From contig CALKHP010000048.1 of assembly GCA_937988775.1 (NCBI GenBank), forward strand, positions 89,730 through 153,729: a stretch of 64,000 bases of DNA. The letters are read 5' to 3'. The DNA is from an uncultured Alphaproteobacteria bacterium. Its GTDB lineage: Bacteria; Pseudomonadota; Alphaproteobacteria; Rhizobiales; Beijerinckiaceae. Positions 1-8,992 of the stretch are shown piece after piece. The notes under the pieces are model-generated. The model made no database searches. It had not been told where the DNA came from and saw nothing but the letters and a program-made list of their open reading frames with translations. Within the stretch, counting starts at the first letter, position 1. Each line of letters starts with the position of its first letter. A program made the translations under genes and the position numbers.

Positions 1-269
1 CGGCGAGCTTCGCCGCCCCCGGCAGCCTGCAGGCGCGCGCCCGCACCGCCGCCCAGAATTTCGAGGGCGTGCTGGTCAACAACCTGCTCGGCGCCATGTT
101 CTCCGGCACCGACGGCGAAGGCCCGATGGGCGTCAACGGCACTGGCGGCGAGGCCTGGCGCAGCATGCTCGTCAATGAGATTTCGACGTCCGTCGTGCGC
201 GCCGGCGGCATCGGCATCGCATCGCAAGTCTACCGCGAACTCATCCGCACGCAGGAGGCCAGGTCATGA
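1..269 (+). CDS. Rod-binding protein, FlgJ N-terminal type (partial, 5' end outside window)
   Basis: The frame is open from the window edge, with the first full codon at base 3, and ends at the TGA at 267-269. The visible residues include a run RTAAQNFEGVLVNNLLGAMF, then a Gly-rich stretch and SQVYRELI. This matches the rod-binding domain of FlgJ, here without a muramidase domain, as in the short alphaproteobacterial versions sometimes called CheL. The family acts in the periplasm during assembly of the flagellar rod. Its stop overlaps the start of the next gene by ATGA, so the two are probably translationally coupled. The N-terminus is missing, so length cannot be judged. Confidence 0.75.
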   Translation, partial: ASFAAPGSLQARARTAAQNFEGVLVNNLLGAMFSGTDGEGPMGVNGTGGEAWRSMLVNEISTSVVRAGGIGIASQVYRELIRTQEARS

Positions 270-748
270 ACACGGCACAGCCGGCGCCGGAAATCCGGGC
301 GCGCATCACCAACGCCGCCGATGCCGAGGCGCTCGTCGCCAACACGCTCGACGCGCTCGATCACCTGCAACCGCTCGTCGATCGCGAGACGCGCAACCTG
401 CGCGAGGGCCACATCGCCGATGCGCTGGCGCTCGGCGAGGCCAAGGCCGCGGCCGGCAAGCACTACACCGCGCTGATCGACACGCTGAAGAGCAATGCCA
501 TCGCCATGGGGCGCTTCCGGCCGCCGGGGCTCGAATTGCTCAAGCAGCGCCACCGCGCCTTCTCGGACATGCTGGCGCTCAATGCCGCCGTGCTGACCAC
601 GGCGCGCACCGTCTCGGAAAGCATCATCCGCGAATTGTCGGCCGAGATTGGCGGCAGCACCAGTCCGCAAGGTTACGGTGCGCGCGGCCATGCCGTTGGC
701 GCCTATACCGGCTATGGCCGGCCGCTCTCGGTGTCGAAGACACTGTAA
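266..748 (+). CDS. Flagellar assembly protein, FlgN/FlbY-like
   Basis: A 160-residue, mostly helical, Ala/Leu/Glu-rich protein with no signal peptide or membrane segment. It begins with the ATGA overlap to the rod-binding protein gene, a position where alphaproteobacteria commonly carry an FlgN-like or FlbY-like flagellar gene. FlgN proteins are export chaperones for hook-associated proteins FlgK and FlgL, and flgK and flgL lie a few kb away in this window. The helical heptad pattern around residues 20-125 fits, but I see no diagnostic motif, so the call rests largely on context. Confidence 0.6.
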   Translation: MNTAQPAPEIRARITNAADAEALVANTLDALDHLQPLVDRETRNLREGHIADALALGEAKAAAGKHYTALIDTLKSNAIAMGRFRPPGLELLKQRHRAFSDMLALNAAVLTTARTVSESIIRELSAEIGGSTSPQGYGARGHAVGAYTGYGRPLSVSKTL

Positions 749-933
749 CGGGCATCAAGAAACGCTTAACGCAGCGTTGACTCTGAGGATCGGATTCGGC
801 GAATCCTTGGGCGATTCTGGAGAAATATCGAATTTTCGCTATGATTTTACTGTTTCCCTTGATGAAGGATTCAACGGTCCGGACCAGATTTCCGTAATCA
901 GGCAGAAGCCTGCTTCGATACGGAAGATCGGCT
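749..933. other. Intergenic region upstream of the FlaG-like gene
   Basis: No convincing gene. A weak inverted repeat (AACGC...GCGTT, about 760-777) follows the FlgN-like gene and may act in termination. The rest is relatively AT-rich around 825-870 and probably carries the promoter of the FlaG-like/flaF genes. I could not assign a sigma factor. Confidence 0.3.
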
Positions 934-1317
934 ATGAACAGCGGCCCTATCCCGAGTTCCTTTCCGGCGGCGATGGCCGACCATGTCCGCGCTGACGGCC
1001 TGCCCGCGCGCGCGGCGCCGGCGGCCGCGACCGATCTGCCGGGCGAGAAGGCCGTGACGCCGGCGCGCGAGAGCGATGCCACGCTCATGCGGCGCCACGC
1101 CCTGCCCGGCACGTTCCCTGGCGATTCCGACCTGGTGCGCCGCTACTCGATCGACGCCGCGACCCGCCTTGTCGTCAGCACCACGGTCGAGCGCGATACC
1201 GGCCGCGTCCTGAACCAGTTTCCCGAGCAGGAGGTGCTGCGCCGCAAGGCGTTCTTCCGTCAGATGCGCGAAGAGGCGGCCGCCGATCGCGGCGGGCACA
1301 GCGACACGCGCGCCTGA
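934..1317 (+). CDS. FlaG-like small flagellar protein
   Basis: A 127-residue soluble protein with a disordered Ala/Pro-rich N-terminus (about residues 1-60). The C-terminal segment includes YSIDAATRLVVSTTVERDTG, followed by VLNQFPEQEVLRR. That pattern of a short beta hairpin, then 'D..TG.V..Q.P..E.LR', is the hallmark of FlaG-type proteins, which influence filament length or flagellin export. It sits just before flaF and the flagellin gene, which supports a flagellar role. The family is poorly conserved, so this is a moderate call. Confidence 0.5.
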   Translation: MNSGPIPSSFPAAMADHVRADGLPARAAPAAATDLPGEKAVTPARESDATLMRRHALPGTFPGDSDLVRRYSIDAATRLVVSTTVERDTGRVLNQFPEQEVLRRKAFFRQMREEAAADRGGHSDTRA

Positions 1318-1460
1318 AACCGCGCCGTAACCCCGCATTAACCAAGGTGTGATCGACTACGCTCAGGGGTTTTGCCCCCGTGAGCGGCCCGAAGCTGGCC
1401 GGCTTGGCCGAAAGAAATCCGGCGCGACAGCCCCTCGGTCTTGAAGGAACACTCCACCAG

Positions 1461-1826
1461 ATGTCATATGCCGGCAACGCCTACAACAAGACTGCGGCGG
1501 TCACCGCCGCGCCCCGCGAAGTCGAAGCCCAGGCTTTGATCAATTCGGCCACCAGGCTCCACCAGATTTGCGCCAATTGGGACGAACGCAAGCAGGACCT
1601 GTCCAAAGAACTGCTCACCAACCGGAAAATCTGGACCGTCTTCATGGAATCGATGATGGTCGATGGCTGTCCCCACCCCAAGGAACTGCGCGAGAACATC
1701 GTCAATCTCGGCGTTTTCGTCGTCAAGCGCACGCTTGAACTCGGCGCCGACGCCTCGCCGGAAAAGGTCTCCGCGCTGATCGGCATCAACCAGAACATCG
1801 CCGCCGGCCTGCGCGGCCGCGCCTGA
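1461..1826 (+). CDS. flaF: Flagellin synthesis regulator FlaF
   Basis: A 121-residue protein beginning MSYAGNAYNKTA, the usual FlaF N-terminus, and containing NRKIWTVFMESM and LRENIVNLGVFVVKRTLE, both typical of the family. FlaF works opposite FlbT in alphaproteobacteria: it promotes flagellin translation and secretion, whereas FlbT represses. I chose the ATG at 1461 over an in-frame upstream GTG at 1380 because the protein family starts at this methionine and GAAGGA lies 12 bases upstream. It converges with the flagellin gene across a repeat-containing spacer. Confidence 0.93.
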   Translation: MSYAGNAYNKTAAVTAAPREVEAQALINSATRLHQICANWDERKQDLSKELLTNRKIWTVFMESMMVDGCPHPKELRENIVNLGVFVVKRTLELGADASPEKVSALIGINQNIAAGLRGRA

Positions 1827-1847
1827 GCCCGTCCCAGGGAGCGGCGC

Positions 1848-1960
1848 CGCTTTTCCGATCGGGATGGGCCGGATGAACCGGCCCATGACGGTGGAGGAAA
1901 CAGCGTCAACCTTTCAGCCGTCATCGGTGGACTTGATCCGCCGATCCCGCTTCCGAAAAC
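1848..1960 (+). repeat. Dispersed palindromic repeat, copy A
   Basis: A two-hairpin element. The first hairpin is GGGATGGGCCGG..CCGGCCCATGACGG, the second CCGTCATCGG..CCGATCCCG. It lies in the convergent spacer between flaF and the flagellin gene. The reverse complement of 3866-3979 matches it along nearly the whole length, with the central linker diverged. It resembles REP/BIME-type intergenic repeats. Confidence 0.75.
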
Positions 1961-2010
1961 CTCGCCCCGATCAAGCGTTATCCGCCGGCACCGACGAACC
2001 GGACAAACGA

Positions 2011-2036
2011 AAACGGCGGCCCGAGGGCCGCCGTTT
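2011..2036 (-). terminator. Rho-independent terminator of the flagellin gene
   Basis: A perfect 12-bp stem (2011-2022 with 2025-2036, AAACGGCGGCCC/GGGCCGCCGTTT). On the minus strand it is followed by a T-rich tail (TTTTCGTTT including stem bases). It lies 22 bases beyond the flagellin stop codon. Confidence 0.85.
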
Positions 2037-2057
2037 CCTTGTGTGGTGTTGCCTTGA

Positions 2058-3251
2058 TCAGCGCAGGAGCTGAAGCACGGCCTGGTTCGCCTGGTTGGCA
2101 AGCGACAGGGCCGACTGCGACAGCGACTGGCGCGTCTGGAGGGCGAGCACGTTGGCCGCTTCCTCGTTGGTGTCGGCGGTCACCAGAGCATCGGAGCCGG
2201 ACTTGAGCGTCGTCACGATGTTGTTCGTGAAGTCGGCGCGCGCCTGCATGATGGTCTGCTTGGTGCCGTAGGTGCTCTGCATGCCCTGGATCGTCTTCAG
2301 CGCCGCGTCGATCGAGTCGATGAAGGACTGGGCGTTGCTGGCATCGAGCGTCGTCGGCTTGGTCAGCGACAGACCGGTCGTGGTCACGTCCTGGCTGTCG
2401 ACGTCGATCTTCGAGGACGAGGTGTCGTCGAACTTGACGGTCAGCTTGTTGCTGGCGCCGCCGAGCAGCAGGTTGATGCCGTTATAGCTCGAGTCGGTCG
2501 CGGTATCGTCCACGCTGGTCAACAGGTCGTTGAACTGCGAGGTGTAGTCCGTGCCCGTGCTCGCCGCACCGGCCGTGGTCGAGACCACGCCGGCCACGGC
2601 CGTGAAGCCGAGGATCGAGGTCTGGGTGTTGTCGTCGGAGGTAACGGTCAGGTTGCCCGTCGAGGTGAAGGACAGCGTGCCGTTATCGTTGACCTTGGCG
2701 GTGCCGACACCGGAGGCATTCACCGCATCGACCAGGTCCGACACCGTCGAGGTGCCCGTTGTGGTGAAGGTGAAGGACTTCGTGACGCCACCGGCAACAC
2801 TGGCGAAGGTCAGCGTGTCGCCGGCGGTGATGCCGTTGCCGGCAGCGGTCAACAGGGAAGCGAGCGCCTTGGCCTGCGGCGTGGTGCCGGTGCCGGTGGT
2901 CTGGGCCGTGGCCGAGGTCGCCGAGTAGCTGCTGGTGCCGCCGCTGCCCGAGAGCGCCTGCTGCGCCACGGCCTTGGCAGATTTCAGCAGCGAGGTGACC
3001 GTAGTCAGGCCCTGGTTCGCCGCCTTGATGGTGTTGAGGCCGTTGGTGATGCCGTCGAGCAGCGAGGACAGGTTCGACGAACGATCCGACAACGACTGCG
3101 AGGTGAAGAAGGCGGACGCGTTATCGAGCGCGCTGTTGACCTTCTTGCCCGTCGACAGGCGCTCCTGCGCCTGATTGAGCATCGACGCCGTGTTCTGCAG
3201 CGCGAGAAGGTTCGAGCGGATGTTCGAGGAGAGGAGAACTGAGCCGGACAT
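2058..3251 (-). CDS. fliC: Flagellin
   Basis: A 397-residue flagellin, the subunit of the filament. The conserved N-terminal D0/D1 region (about residues 1-95) starts MSGSVLLSSNIRSNLLALQN and contains the QERLSTGKKVNSALDNA-type motif. The C-terminal D0/D1 region (about 310-397) ends in LANQANQAVLQLLR. The central part (about 95-310) is Thr/Ser/Gly-rich, as expected of the surface-exposed variable domain. Translation starts at the ATG at 3251 with AAGGAA 6 bases upstream. The gene stands alone, flanked by flaF and flbT, both of which regulate it after transcription. Only one flagellin gene is visible in this window. Confidence 0.95.
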   Translation of the reverse strand: MSGSVLLSSNIRSNLLALQNTASMLNQAQERLSTGKKVNSALDNASAFFTSQSLSDRSSNLSSLLDGITNGLNTIKAANQGLTTVTSLLKSAKAVAQQALSGSGGTSSYSATSATAQTTGTGTTPQAKALASLLTAAGNGITAGDTLTFASVAGGVTKSFTFTTTGTSTVSDLVDAVNASGVGTAKVNDNGTLSFTSTGNLTVTSDDNTQTSILGFTAVAGVVSTTAGAASTGTDYTSQFNDLLTSVDDTATDSSYNGINLLLGGASNKLTVKFDDTSSSKIDVDSQDVTTTGLSLTKPTTLDASNAQSFIDSIDAALKTIQGMQSTYGTKQTIMQARADFTNNIVTTLKSGSDALVTADTNEEAANVLALQTRQSLSQSALSLANQANQAVLQLLR

Positions 3252-3446
3252 TCTGTCATTCCTTGGGTACTGACGCCTTCTTGGCGACGCTCCCTTTCTA
3301 ACGCCGCAGTTCTTACACGCCGGTTAAGTGGAAGCCCGCATTTCGAGCCAACGCATCGGCCGCCGCCGGGCGTTTCCGTGAAATCGCCTATCGTTCAGCG
3401 ACCCGTTTGCCGTTACGCTTGGCGTTGATTCTCGATGGATGCGCAC

Positions 3447-3845
3447 ATGGCCCTGAAAGTTGAACTGAAGCCCGGCGAGCAGATCGTCATCGGCAACGCG
3501 GTGCTCAAGAATGGCAACCAGAGGGCGCATTTCGTCGTCGAGGGCCATGCGCCGATCCTGCGCGAGAAGGATATACTGACGGCCGAAACGGCCAATACTC
3601 CGGCGCGGCGCATCTACCTTGCGGTACAGTTGATGTATCTGAGCGACGACATCGACACGCATTCGACGGTCTACTTCGAGTTGATCCGCGATTTCATGAC
3701 GGCCGCGCCAAGTTCGCTGCCCCTGATCAGCGAGGTCAACAGCCGGATTCTCGCCGGCGACCTGTACAAGGCGCTCAAGGTGGCGAAGCGATTGGTTAAC
3801 TACGAGAAGGAATTGCTGGCGCGCCTCAGTGGATCGGCCGGGTGA
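3447..3845 (+). CDS. flbT: Flagellin post-transcriptional repressor FlbT
   Basis: A 132-residue protein starting MALKVELKPGEQIVIGNAVL, a clear FlbT N-terminus. FlbT binds the 5' untranslated region of flagellin mRNA and lowers its stability or translation. The second in-frame ATG (3447) is preferred over 3435 because family members start there. It is divergent from the flagellin gene, sharing a roughly 190-base promoter region, while flaF lies on the other side of flagellin. The antagonist pair therefore brackets its target. Confidence 0.92.
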   Translation: MALKVELKPGEQIVIGNAVLKNGNQRAHFVVEGHAPILREKDILTAETANTPARRIYLAVQLMYLSDDIDTHSTVYFELIRDFMTAAPSSLPLISEVNSRILAGDLYKALKVAKRLVNYEKELLARLSGSAG

Positions 3846-3865
3846 AGGATGACCCCGGCCGGGAG

Positions 3866-3979
3866 CCTTTCCAATCGGGATCGGCGGATCAAGTCCGCCG
3901 ATGACGGCTTGATAAGGTTTGCGCAAATCCCTCCGCCGTCATGGGCCGGCCTGACCGGCCCATCCCGACCGGAAAAGCG
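3866..3979 (-). repeat. Dispersed palindromic repeat, copy B (inverted relative to copy A)
   Basis: Reverse complement of the element at 1848-1960, with the same two hairpins (here CGGCGGATCAAGTCCGCCG and TGGGCCGGCCTGACCGGCCCA). It lies in the convergent spacer between flbT and flgL. Copies A and B therefore bracket flagellin and flbT as an inverted pair about 2 kb apart. Confidence 0.75.
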
Positions 3980-4000
3980 ACGCGGCTGACCGCCCTTGGC

Positions 4001-4077
4001 TGTCATTCCCGCGCAGGCGGGAATCCAGAAGCCGATGCGCAAACGCCTCCTGGATTCCCGCCTGCGCGGGAATGGCA
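4001..4077 (+). repeat. Long inverted repeat (CATTCCCGCGCAGGCGGGAATCCAG family), copy 1
   Basis: Two arms, CATTCCCGCGCAGGCGGGAA and its near-perfect complement, separated by a short variable centre. A second copy with a degenerate right arm is at 26021-26107. This type of intergenic palindrome is widespread in proteobacterial genomes. Here it lies just beyond the flgL stop codon and could fold into a strong hairpin in the transcript. Confidence 0.75.
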
Positions 4078-4091
4078 TTACGTCGCCCGCC

Positions 4092-5597
4092 CTAGCGCAT
4101 GTAATTCGCGAGGCTCAGCGACGCCATTGACGAGGTGATCTGGTAGCTCGCCTGCAGCCGGGTCTGGAGCGACAGGATCTGCGTCAGCACCGTCGCCGGG
4201 TCGATGCTGACCATGTCGCTCAGGCTGCCCTGATACATCGACAGCCGCTGCGTGTTGCGGTCCTTCGCGCCGGTGACCGCGACATTGGCGACGCTGATCT
4301 CGCTGGCGATGTCCTGGATCGAGGGCACGCCCGGCCCGCCGGCGAACCCGGCCTGAAGCCGGCTCGTCAGGGCCTGGTAGCGCACCGTGTCGGTATCGGA
4401 GCCCGGCGTGAAGCTCTCGGCGGCGAGCGCCGCCCATTGCGCCAGCGCGTTGCGGATCGGCGCCTCGTTGGCGCGCGCGCCGATGCCGACGACCTGCGAG
4501 GCATCGACGCGCTGCGCCGAGGTATCCCGCGCGGCAACCGAGCTATCGTCATCGCCCTTGTACCAGATCACCGTGCTGGCGGCGGCTTGCGCCGGCGTCA
4601 GGAAGCCGGTCGCGCTGGCGTAAGGCGGCGCGATGCGGGCCGGCGGGTTGCTGGTCGAGCCGGCGAAGAAATCCTGCGACGCCCTGAGCGCCGAGGCGGC
4701 GGCGAGATCGGTCTTGGCGGCCGTGCCGAGCGCATCGCCGAGCGCCGTCTGGAAATTGCCCGCCGTATCGGCCGCCGTCGCGCCGAGCTCGAACTCGCCC
4801 GGCCCCGGCGCCGTGCCGGCCGCGACCGCCTTCAGCGTCACCTTCGATGTGGTGCCGTCGGGCAGCGACAGCGTCAGGCTCAGCACCTCACCTTCGTTCG
4901 ATTGGCCGGTGAAGTCGACGCCGATCGCGCCGCCCGCCGGGCCGCTCACCGTGACGTTGCTCAGGCCGCTCTCGGCCGGCGTGGCGAGCTTGAAGCCGAA
5001 TGGCTGGCCGGCCTCCTCGGCAACCGTCACGGTATTGCCGGCGCCAGATAGCGTCAGCCGGCCGCTGCCGCTGCCGAGATCGGCCTGCTTGCGCTCGGCA
5101 ATCAGCGTGGCGACGCCGGCATGGGTCGCGTCGCCGTTGATGATGGTGTCGTAATCGGCCACCGGCTTGGTGTCGGTGCTGCGGCCGGAGAAGATGTAGC
5201 GCCCGCCAATGTCGCTGTTCAGCAGGTCGACAGCCTGCGACAGATAGTTGGCGGCGCTGGTCTGCGCCGTGGTGGTGCCGTCGCTGAACGTATAGCCATA
5301 GGCGGTTTCCGTCGCGCTGCTCGAGGCGTTGGAGGCAAGCTGGGTCAGGGCGGCGTTCAGGAAGCTGATGCGGCTCGACGCATTGGAAATCGTGCCGAGA
5401 TAGCCGCTGGTGGCGCTGATCTTGGCATTCAGGTCGAGCACGCTGCCACGCGCCTGGCCAAGCCCGCCATAGGTCGTCGAGACCTGCCCGGTATTGAGCT
5501 GCTTGGTCAGGTCGTTGAGTTGCGCCTTGGTGGTGCCGAGCGCGTCGCGCGCCAGGTCCATGTCGTAATAGCCGGCCTTGAAGGCGCTGATTTCCAT
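4092..5597 (-). CDS. flgL: Hook-filament junction protein FlgL (HAP3)
   Basis: A 501-residue flagellin-like hook-associated protein joining hook to filament. The N-terminal helical domain (about residues 1-110) contains LTKQLNTGQVSTTYGGLGQA. The C-terminal domain (about 430-501) contains DPATVLTQILSLQTRLQASY and ends LANYMR. The middle is a variable Gly/Ala/Thr-rich insert. I chose the ATG at 5597 because GAGGAA lies 7 bases upstream and the protein family starts there. A 22-residue upstream extension would run into flgK. It is the third gene of a flgE-flgK-flgL operon, 10 bases after flgK. Confidence 0.9.
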   Translation of the reverse strand: MEISAFKAGYYDMDLARDALGTTKAQLNDLTKQLNTGQVSTTYGGLGQARGSVLDLNAKISATSGYLGTISNASSRISFLNAALTQLASNASSSATETAYGYTFSDGTTTAQTSAANYLSQAVDLLNSDIGGRYIFSGRSTDTKPVADYDTIINGDATHAGVATLIAERKQADLGSGSGRLTLSGAGNTVTVAEEAGQPFGFKLATPAESGLSNVTVSGPAGGAIGVDFTGQSNEGEVLSLTLSLPDGTTSKVTLKAVAAGTAPGPGEFELGATAADTAGNFQTALGDALGTAAKTDLAAASALRASQDFFAGSTSNPPARIAPPYASATGFLTPAQAAASTVIWYKGDDDSSVAARDTSAQRVDASQVVGIGARANEAPIRNALAQWAALAAESFTPGSDTDTVRYQALTSRLQAGFAGGPGVPSIQDIASEISVANVAVTGAKDRNTQRLSMYQGSLSDMVSIDPATVLTQILSLQTRLQASYQITSSMASLSLANYMR

Positions 5598-5607
5598 CGC
5601 TTGTTCC

Positions 5608-7458
5608 TCAGATCCGGTCGAGCATGTCGAACAGGTCCCGCACCACCGAGATGATGCGCGCATTGGCGGAATAGGCGTTCTGCATCTTGATCAGGTTGGA
5701 CAGTTCCTCGTCGATGCTGACGCCCGAGGTGCTGGCGACCTTGGCCTGGAGCGAATTCACCACGACCTGCTGGCCGGCATCGAGATTCTGCGCCTGCACC
5801 GCGTTGGCGCCCTGGCTGGCGATGATGCCGGTGAGAAAGCCGCCGATCGTGCCGCTATAGGGCTGGTTGGTGCCGCTCAGCCCGGCTTCATAGGAGAATT
5901 GCTGCGTGGCGCCGGTCAGCCGGTCGAGCAGCAGGTTGGGCCGGGTCGCATCGCCCGCGTCTGTCGAGCCGGTATAATTGACCAGCGCGCCGCTATCGCC
6001 GAGCACGGCCGGGTTGATGGTGATGCGGCTGGAAAAGCCGGTGCGCTGGCTGCCGGCATCGAACGAGCCGGTATAGGGCTGGCCGGTGGCGCTATCGACG
6101 AAAAGCGGCAGTTCCGCCCCTCCCCCTGAGAGCAGCCCGTTGGTGATGTTGGCGCTCACCCCCGCCACGGTGCTGGTGCCCGAGCCGTCATCGAGCACCT
6201 GCAGCACGTTGCCGGAGGGGTTCGACACCGTGAGGTTGGTGCCGGCAGCACTCAGCGCGCTCTGGATATCGGCGAGCGCGCCTGCCGTGCCGCCGGCAAA
6301 GGACACGCCGATGACGATATCGTTCGGATTGCCGGTGGCGCCGACCGGCAGCGGCAGCACCGACGGATTGTCGACGGCGACGAGCGAGACGGTTTTGGTG
6401 ACGCCGCCCTGCTGGAAGCTGATCTTCGTCATGTTGCCGGGCTGGATGCCGGCAAGATCGATCGAGAAGCCGCTTTGCGCGCCGGCCGTCACCGGCGTCG
6501 CGGCCGGCGAGGCATCGGACAGGGCGCGCGACAGCCCGGCCGCCAACTCGTCGAGCTGGGTCTGGGCCTCCGGCAGCACCTGGTCGCGCAGGTCGAGCAG
6601 GCCCTTGAACTCGCCGGAGCGGAACACGTTCTGCTGCCCGGCATCGATCGAGGCGCCCGACGGCGTGACGATCAGCAACTGGCCGACGCCGCTCTTCGAA
6701 GCGTCGGCATTATAGAGCGCGTTCGGCCCGACGGAGGTGCGCTGGTCGAACTGGAAGCGCACGCCCTTCGAGCCGTCGAACAGCGTCACGCCGGAATTGG
6801 TATAGACCGTGACCTGGCCGTTCGGCTGCTCGTTGACCTTGATGTCGCCGAGCTTGGACAATTGGTCGATATAGCTATCGCGCTGGTCGAGCAGCGACAC
6901 GTCCGGCGCGCCGACCGTGGTGCCGAGCTGGCGCGCGATATCCTCCAGCCCCTTCAGCGCGTTATTGGCAACCGTAACGTCGCTGGCGATCTGCTGCTCG
7001 GCATTGGTGCGCAATTCCTGCACATTGGCCGAGAGCGTGTTGAGGCGGGCGGCCATCGTCTGCGCGCTCTGCAACACGCCGGCGCGCGCCGTCGACGAGG
7101 ATGGGTCGCTCGACAGCCCCTGCAAGGCGCTGGTCAGGTTGTTGAACGCGCCATCGAGCGAGACATTGGCATCGCTCTGCCCGAACACGCCGTTCAACTG
7201 CTGGGCATATTGCGCCATGATGCTCGAATAGGCGGCGCCGGCATTCTCCGTGCGCAACTGGCGCTGCACGAGCTGGTCATAGGCGCGCGTCACCGCGCTG
7301 GTCTGCACGCTGCCCGAGTAGCTCGCCGTCGTGGTGATCTGGCGCTTGATGTAGCCGACGCTGTTGGCATTGGCGACATTCTGCGACACCAGCTCGATCT
7401 GCGCCTGGCTCGCGGCCAGGCCGGACACCGCGATATTCAGGCTGCTCGAAAGGCCCAT
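5608..7458 (-). CDS. flgK: Hook-associated protein FlgK (HAP1)
   Basis: A 616-residue protein forming the first junction ring between hook and filament. It opens with MGLSSSLNIAVSGLAASQAQ and continues QNVANANSVGYIKR, the rod/hook-family N-terminal signature. It ends with a C-terminal helical domain containing IDEELSNLIKMQNAYSANAR. The region in between carries the family's D2/D3-type beta-rich inserts. Length and both ends match alphaproteobacterial FlgK. It lies 25 bases downstream of flgE on the same strand and is followed closely by flgL. Confidence 0.93.
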   Translation of the reverse strand: MGLSSSLNIAVSGLAASQAQIELVSQNVANANSVGYIKRQITTTASYSGSVQTSAVTRAYDQLVQRQLRTENAGAAYSSIMAQYAQQLNGVFGQSDANVSLDGAFNNLTSALQGLSSDPSSSTARAGVLQSAQTMAARLNTLSANVQELRTNAEQQIASDVTVANNALKGLEDIARQLGTTVGAPDVSLLDQRDSYIDQLSKLGDIKVNEQPNGQVTVYTNSGVTLFDGSKGVRFQFDQRTSVGPNALYNADASKSGVGQLLIVTPSGASIDAGQQNVFRSGEFKGLLDLRDQVLPEAQTQLDELAAGLSRALSDASPAATPVTAGAQSGFSIDLAGIQPGNMTKISFQQGGVTKTVSLVAVDNPSVLPLPVGATGNPNDIVIGVSFAGGTAGALADIQSALSAAGTNLTVSNPSGNVLQVLDDGSGTSTVAGVSANITNGLLSGGGAELPLFVDSATGQPYTGSFDAGSQRTGFSSRITINPAVLGDSGALVNYTGSTDAGDATRPNLLLDRLTGATQQFSYEAGLSGTNQPYSGTIGGFLTGIIASQGANAVQAQNLDAGQQVVVNSLQAKVASTSGVSIDEELSNLIKMQNAYSANARIISVVRDLFDMLDRI

Positions 7459-7483
7459 GCCCTTACTCCGTCAGCGCGCCGCT

Positions 7484-8824
7484 TCAGCGCACGATGTTCA
7501 ACACGTCCTGCAGCATCTGCTGCGCGGTCGACAGGATCTTGGTGTTGGCGGAATAGGCCTGCTGCGTGACGATCATCTTCGAGAATTCGGAGCTGATATC
7601 GGTGTTGGAGGTCTCGACCGAACTCGTCACCAGCTTGCTGCCAGCCAGGCCGACGAGCGGCTGGCCGGATTCCAGCGTCTGCGCATAGACGCCGCCATCG
7701 AGACGCTGCAATCCGTCATCGCCGTTGAACTGCACCACGGAAATCTGCGCCAGCGTCAGCACCTTGCCGTTGGAATAATTGCCGACGACCTGCCCGGCAT
7801 CGTTGATCGACACTTTCAGGAGCTGGCCCGAGGCATAGCCATCCTGCAAGGTCAGGTTGGCGTTCACCTGGCCCGAGGAATCGTTGTACTGCGTCAAGCC
7901 GTTGGTGCCGGTCGAGAAGCTGATCGGCCCGAGCGCCACGCCGTCGATGGTCATCGCCGGGATATTGATCGTATTCGCCGAGGTGAGCTGGCCGCTGCCG
8001 TTGAAGGTGAAATCGCCGCCGACGCGCTGCCAGCTCACCGCTGCGCCGGTCGCGGTGGAATCGGTCTGCACGAAAGCCGCCCAGGTGCCGTTCGACAATT
8101 TGCCCCAGCGCAGGTTGAGCGTCGCCGCCGTGCCGTCGGCGGCATAGACCGGCATCGTGCCGCCCGGCACCGTCTCGGCGACGAAAGTCGCGACATCGGC
8201 GCCGGTCACCGTGCCGCTGGCGATCGGGTCGGTGGTGAAATCGGCCGGGTTCATCAGGCCGTTGCCGCCGGCGGCGGTAACCGGGATGGACGGCAGGTTG
8301 GCGCGGTAGTCGATCGTCGTCGTCGCCTTGGCGGCGAGCTGGTCCGACGAGACGTGGATCGCGCCCGAGATCGCGCCGGCGGCGATGCCGCTCGTCGCCG
8401 TGGTGCCGGTGGTGCCCTTCAGGTAGAAGCCGGCGCCGTTGACCAGATAGCCGTTGGCGTCGAGCGTGAAATCGCCGCGCCGCGTATAGAGATCGCCGCT
8501 CGAGGACACCACGCCGTTGGTGTCGATATCGGCGCCCGGCCCGACCACGAAATAGCCCGGCCCATCAAGCGCGATATTGGTGTTGATCGCCGATTTCGAG
8601 ATCGTGCCCTGCACGGTATTGGTCGATTGCGAGCGCGCCAGCACCGAGCCGGCGATCGTCGCCGAGGATAGCGGCGTGTCGCGCAACAGGTCGACGAAGC
8701 TGGTATCGATGCGCTTGTAGCCGATGGTCTGCGAGTTGGCGATATTTCCGGAGATGTTCTCGAGCGCGAAGCTTTGCGCATCGATACCCGAAACCGCGGT
8801 ATTCATGGCCGAGAAGATACCCAT
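7484..8824 (-). CDS. flgE: Flagellar hook protein FlgE
   Basis: A 446-residue hook subunit. The N-terminus MGIFSAMNTAVSGIDAQSFA is followed by NISGNIANSQTIGYK, the rod/hook N-terminal motif. A FlgE D2-like beta domain lies in the centre. The C-terminus contains SSEFSKMIVTQQAYSANTKI, the conserved C-terminal helix. It is the first gene of the minus-strand flgE-flgK-flgL unit. The roughly 170-base stretch upstream (8825-8992) has no gene and should carry the operon promoter. Confidence 0.93.
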   Translation of the reverse strand: MGIFSAMNTAVSGIDAQSFALENISGNIANSQTIGYKRIDTSFVDLLRDTPLSSATIAGSVLARSQSTNTVQGTISKSAINTNIALDGPGYFVVGPGADIDTNGVVSSSGDLYTRRGDFTLDANGYLVNGAGFYLKGTTGTTATSGIAAGAISGAIHVSSDQLAAKATTTIDYRANLPSIPVTAAGGNGLMNPADFTTDPIASGTVTGADVATFVAETVPGGTMPVYAADGTAATLNLRWGKLSNGTWAAFVQTDSTATGAAVSWQRVGGDFTFNGSGQLTSANTINIPAMTIDGVALGPISFSTGTNGLTQYNDSSGQVNANLTLQDGYASGQLLKVSINDAGQVVGNYSNGKVLTLAQISVVQFNGDDGLQRLDGGVYAQTLESGQPLVGLAGSKLVTSSVETSNTDISSEFSKMIVTQQAYSANTKILSTAQQMLQDVLNIVR

Positions 8825-8992
8825 GGAAAACTCCGGAAGAAAAAGGTCGCAGGCACGGACGCATTACCTAAAGCGCACCTGCTCAAGCCTTGCCGCTCGC
8901 AACCCGCGTGCCAGCGCCAAGCGATTGATTTCTCACGGATTAAATATTCGCTAACCATGACGGGGCCGGCAGAAACGGTCTGCCGCGCGCCG

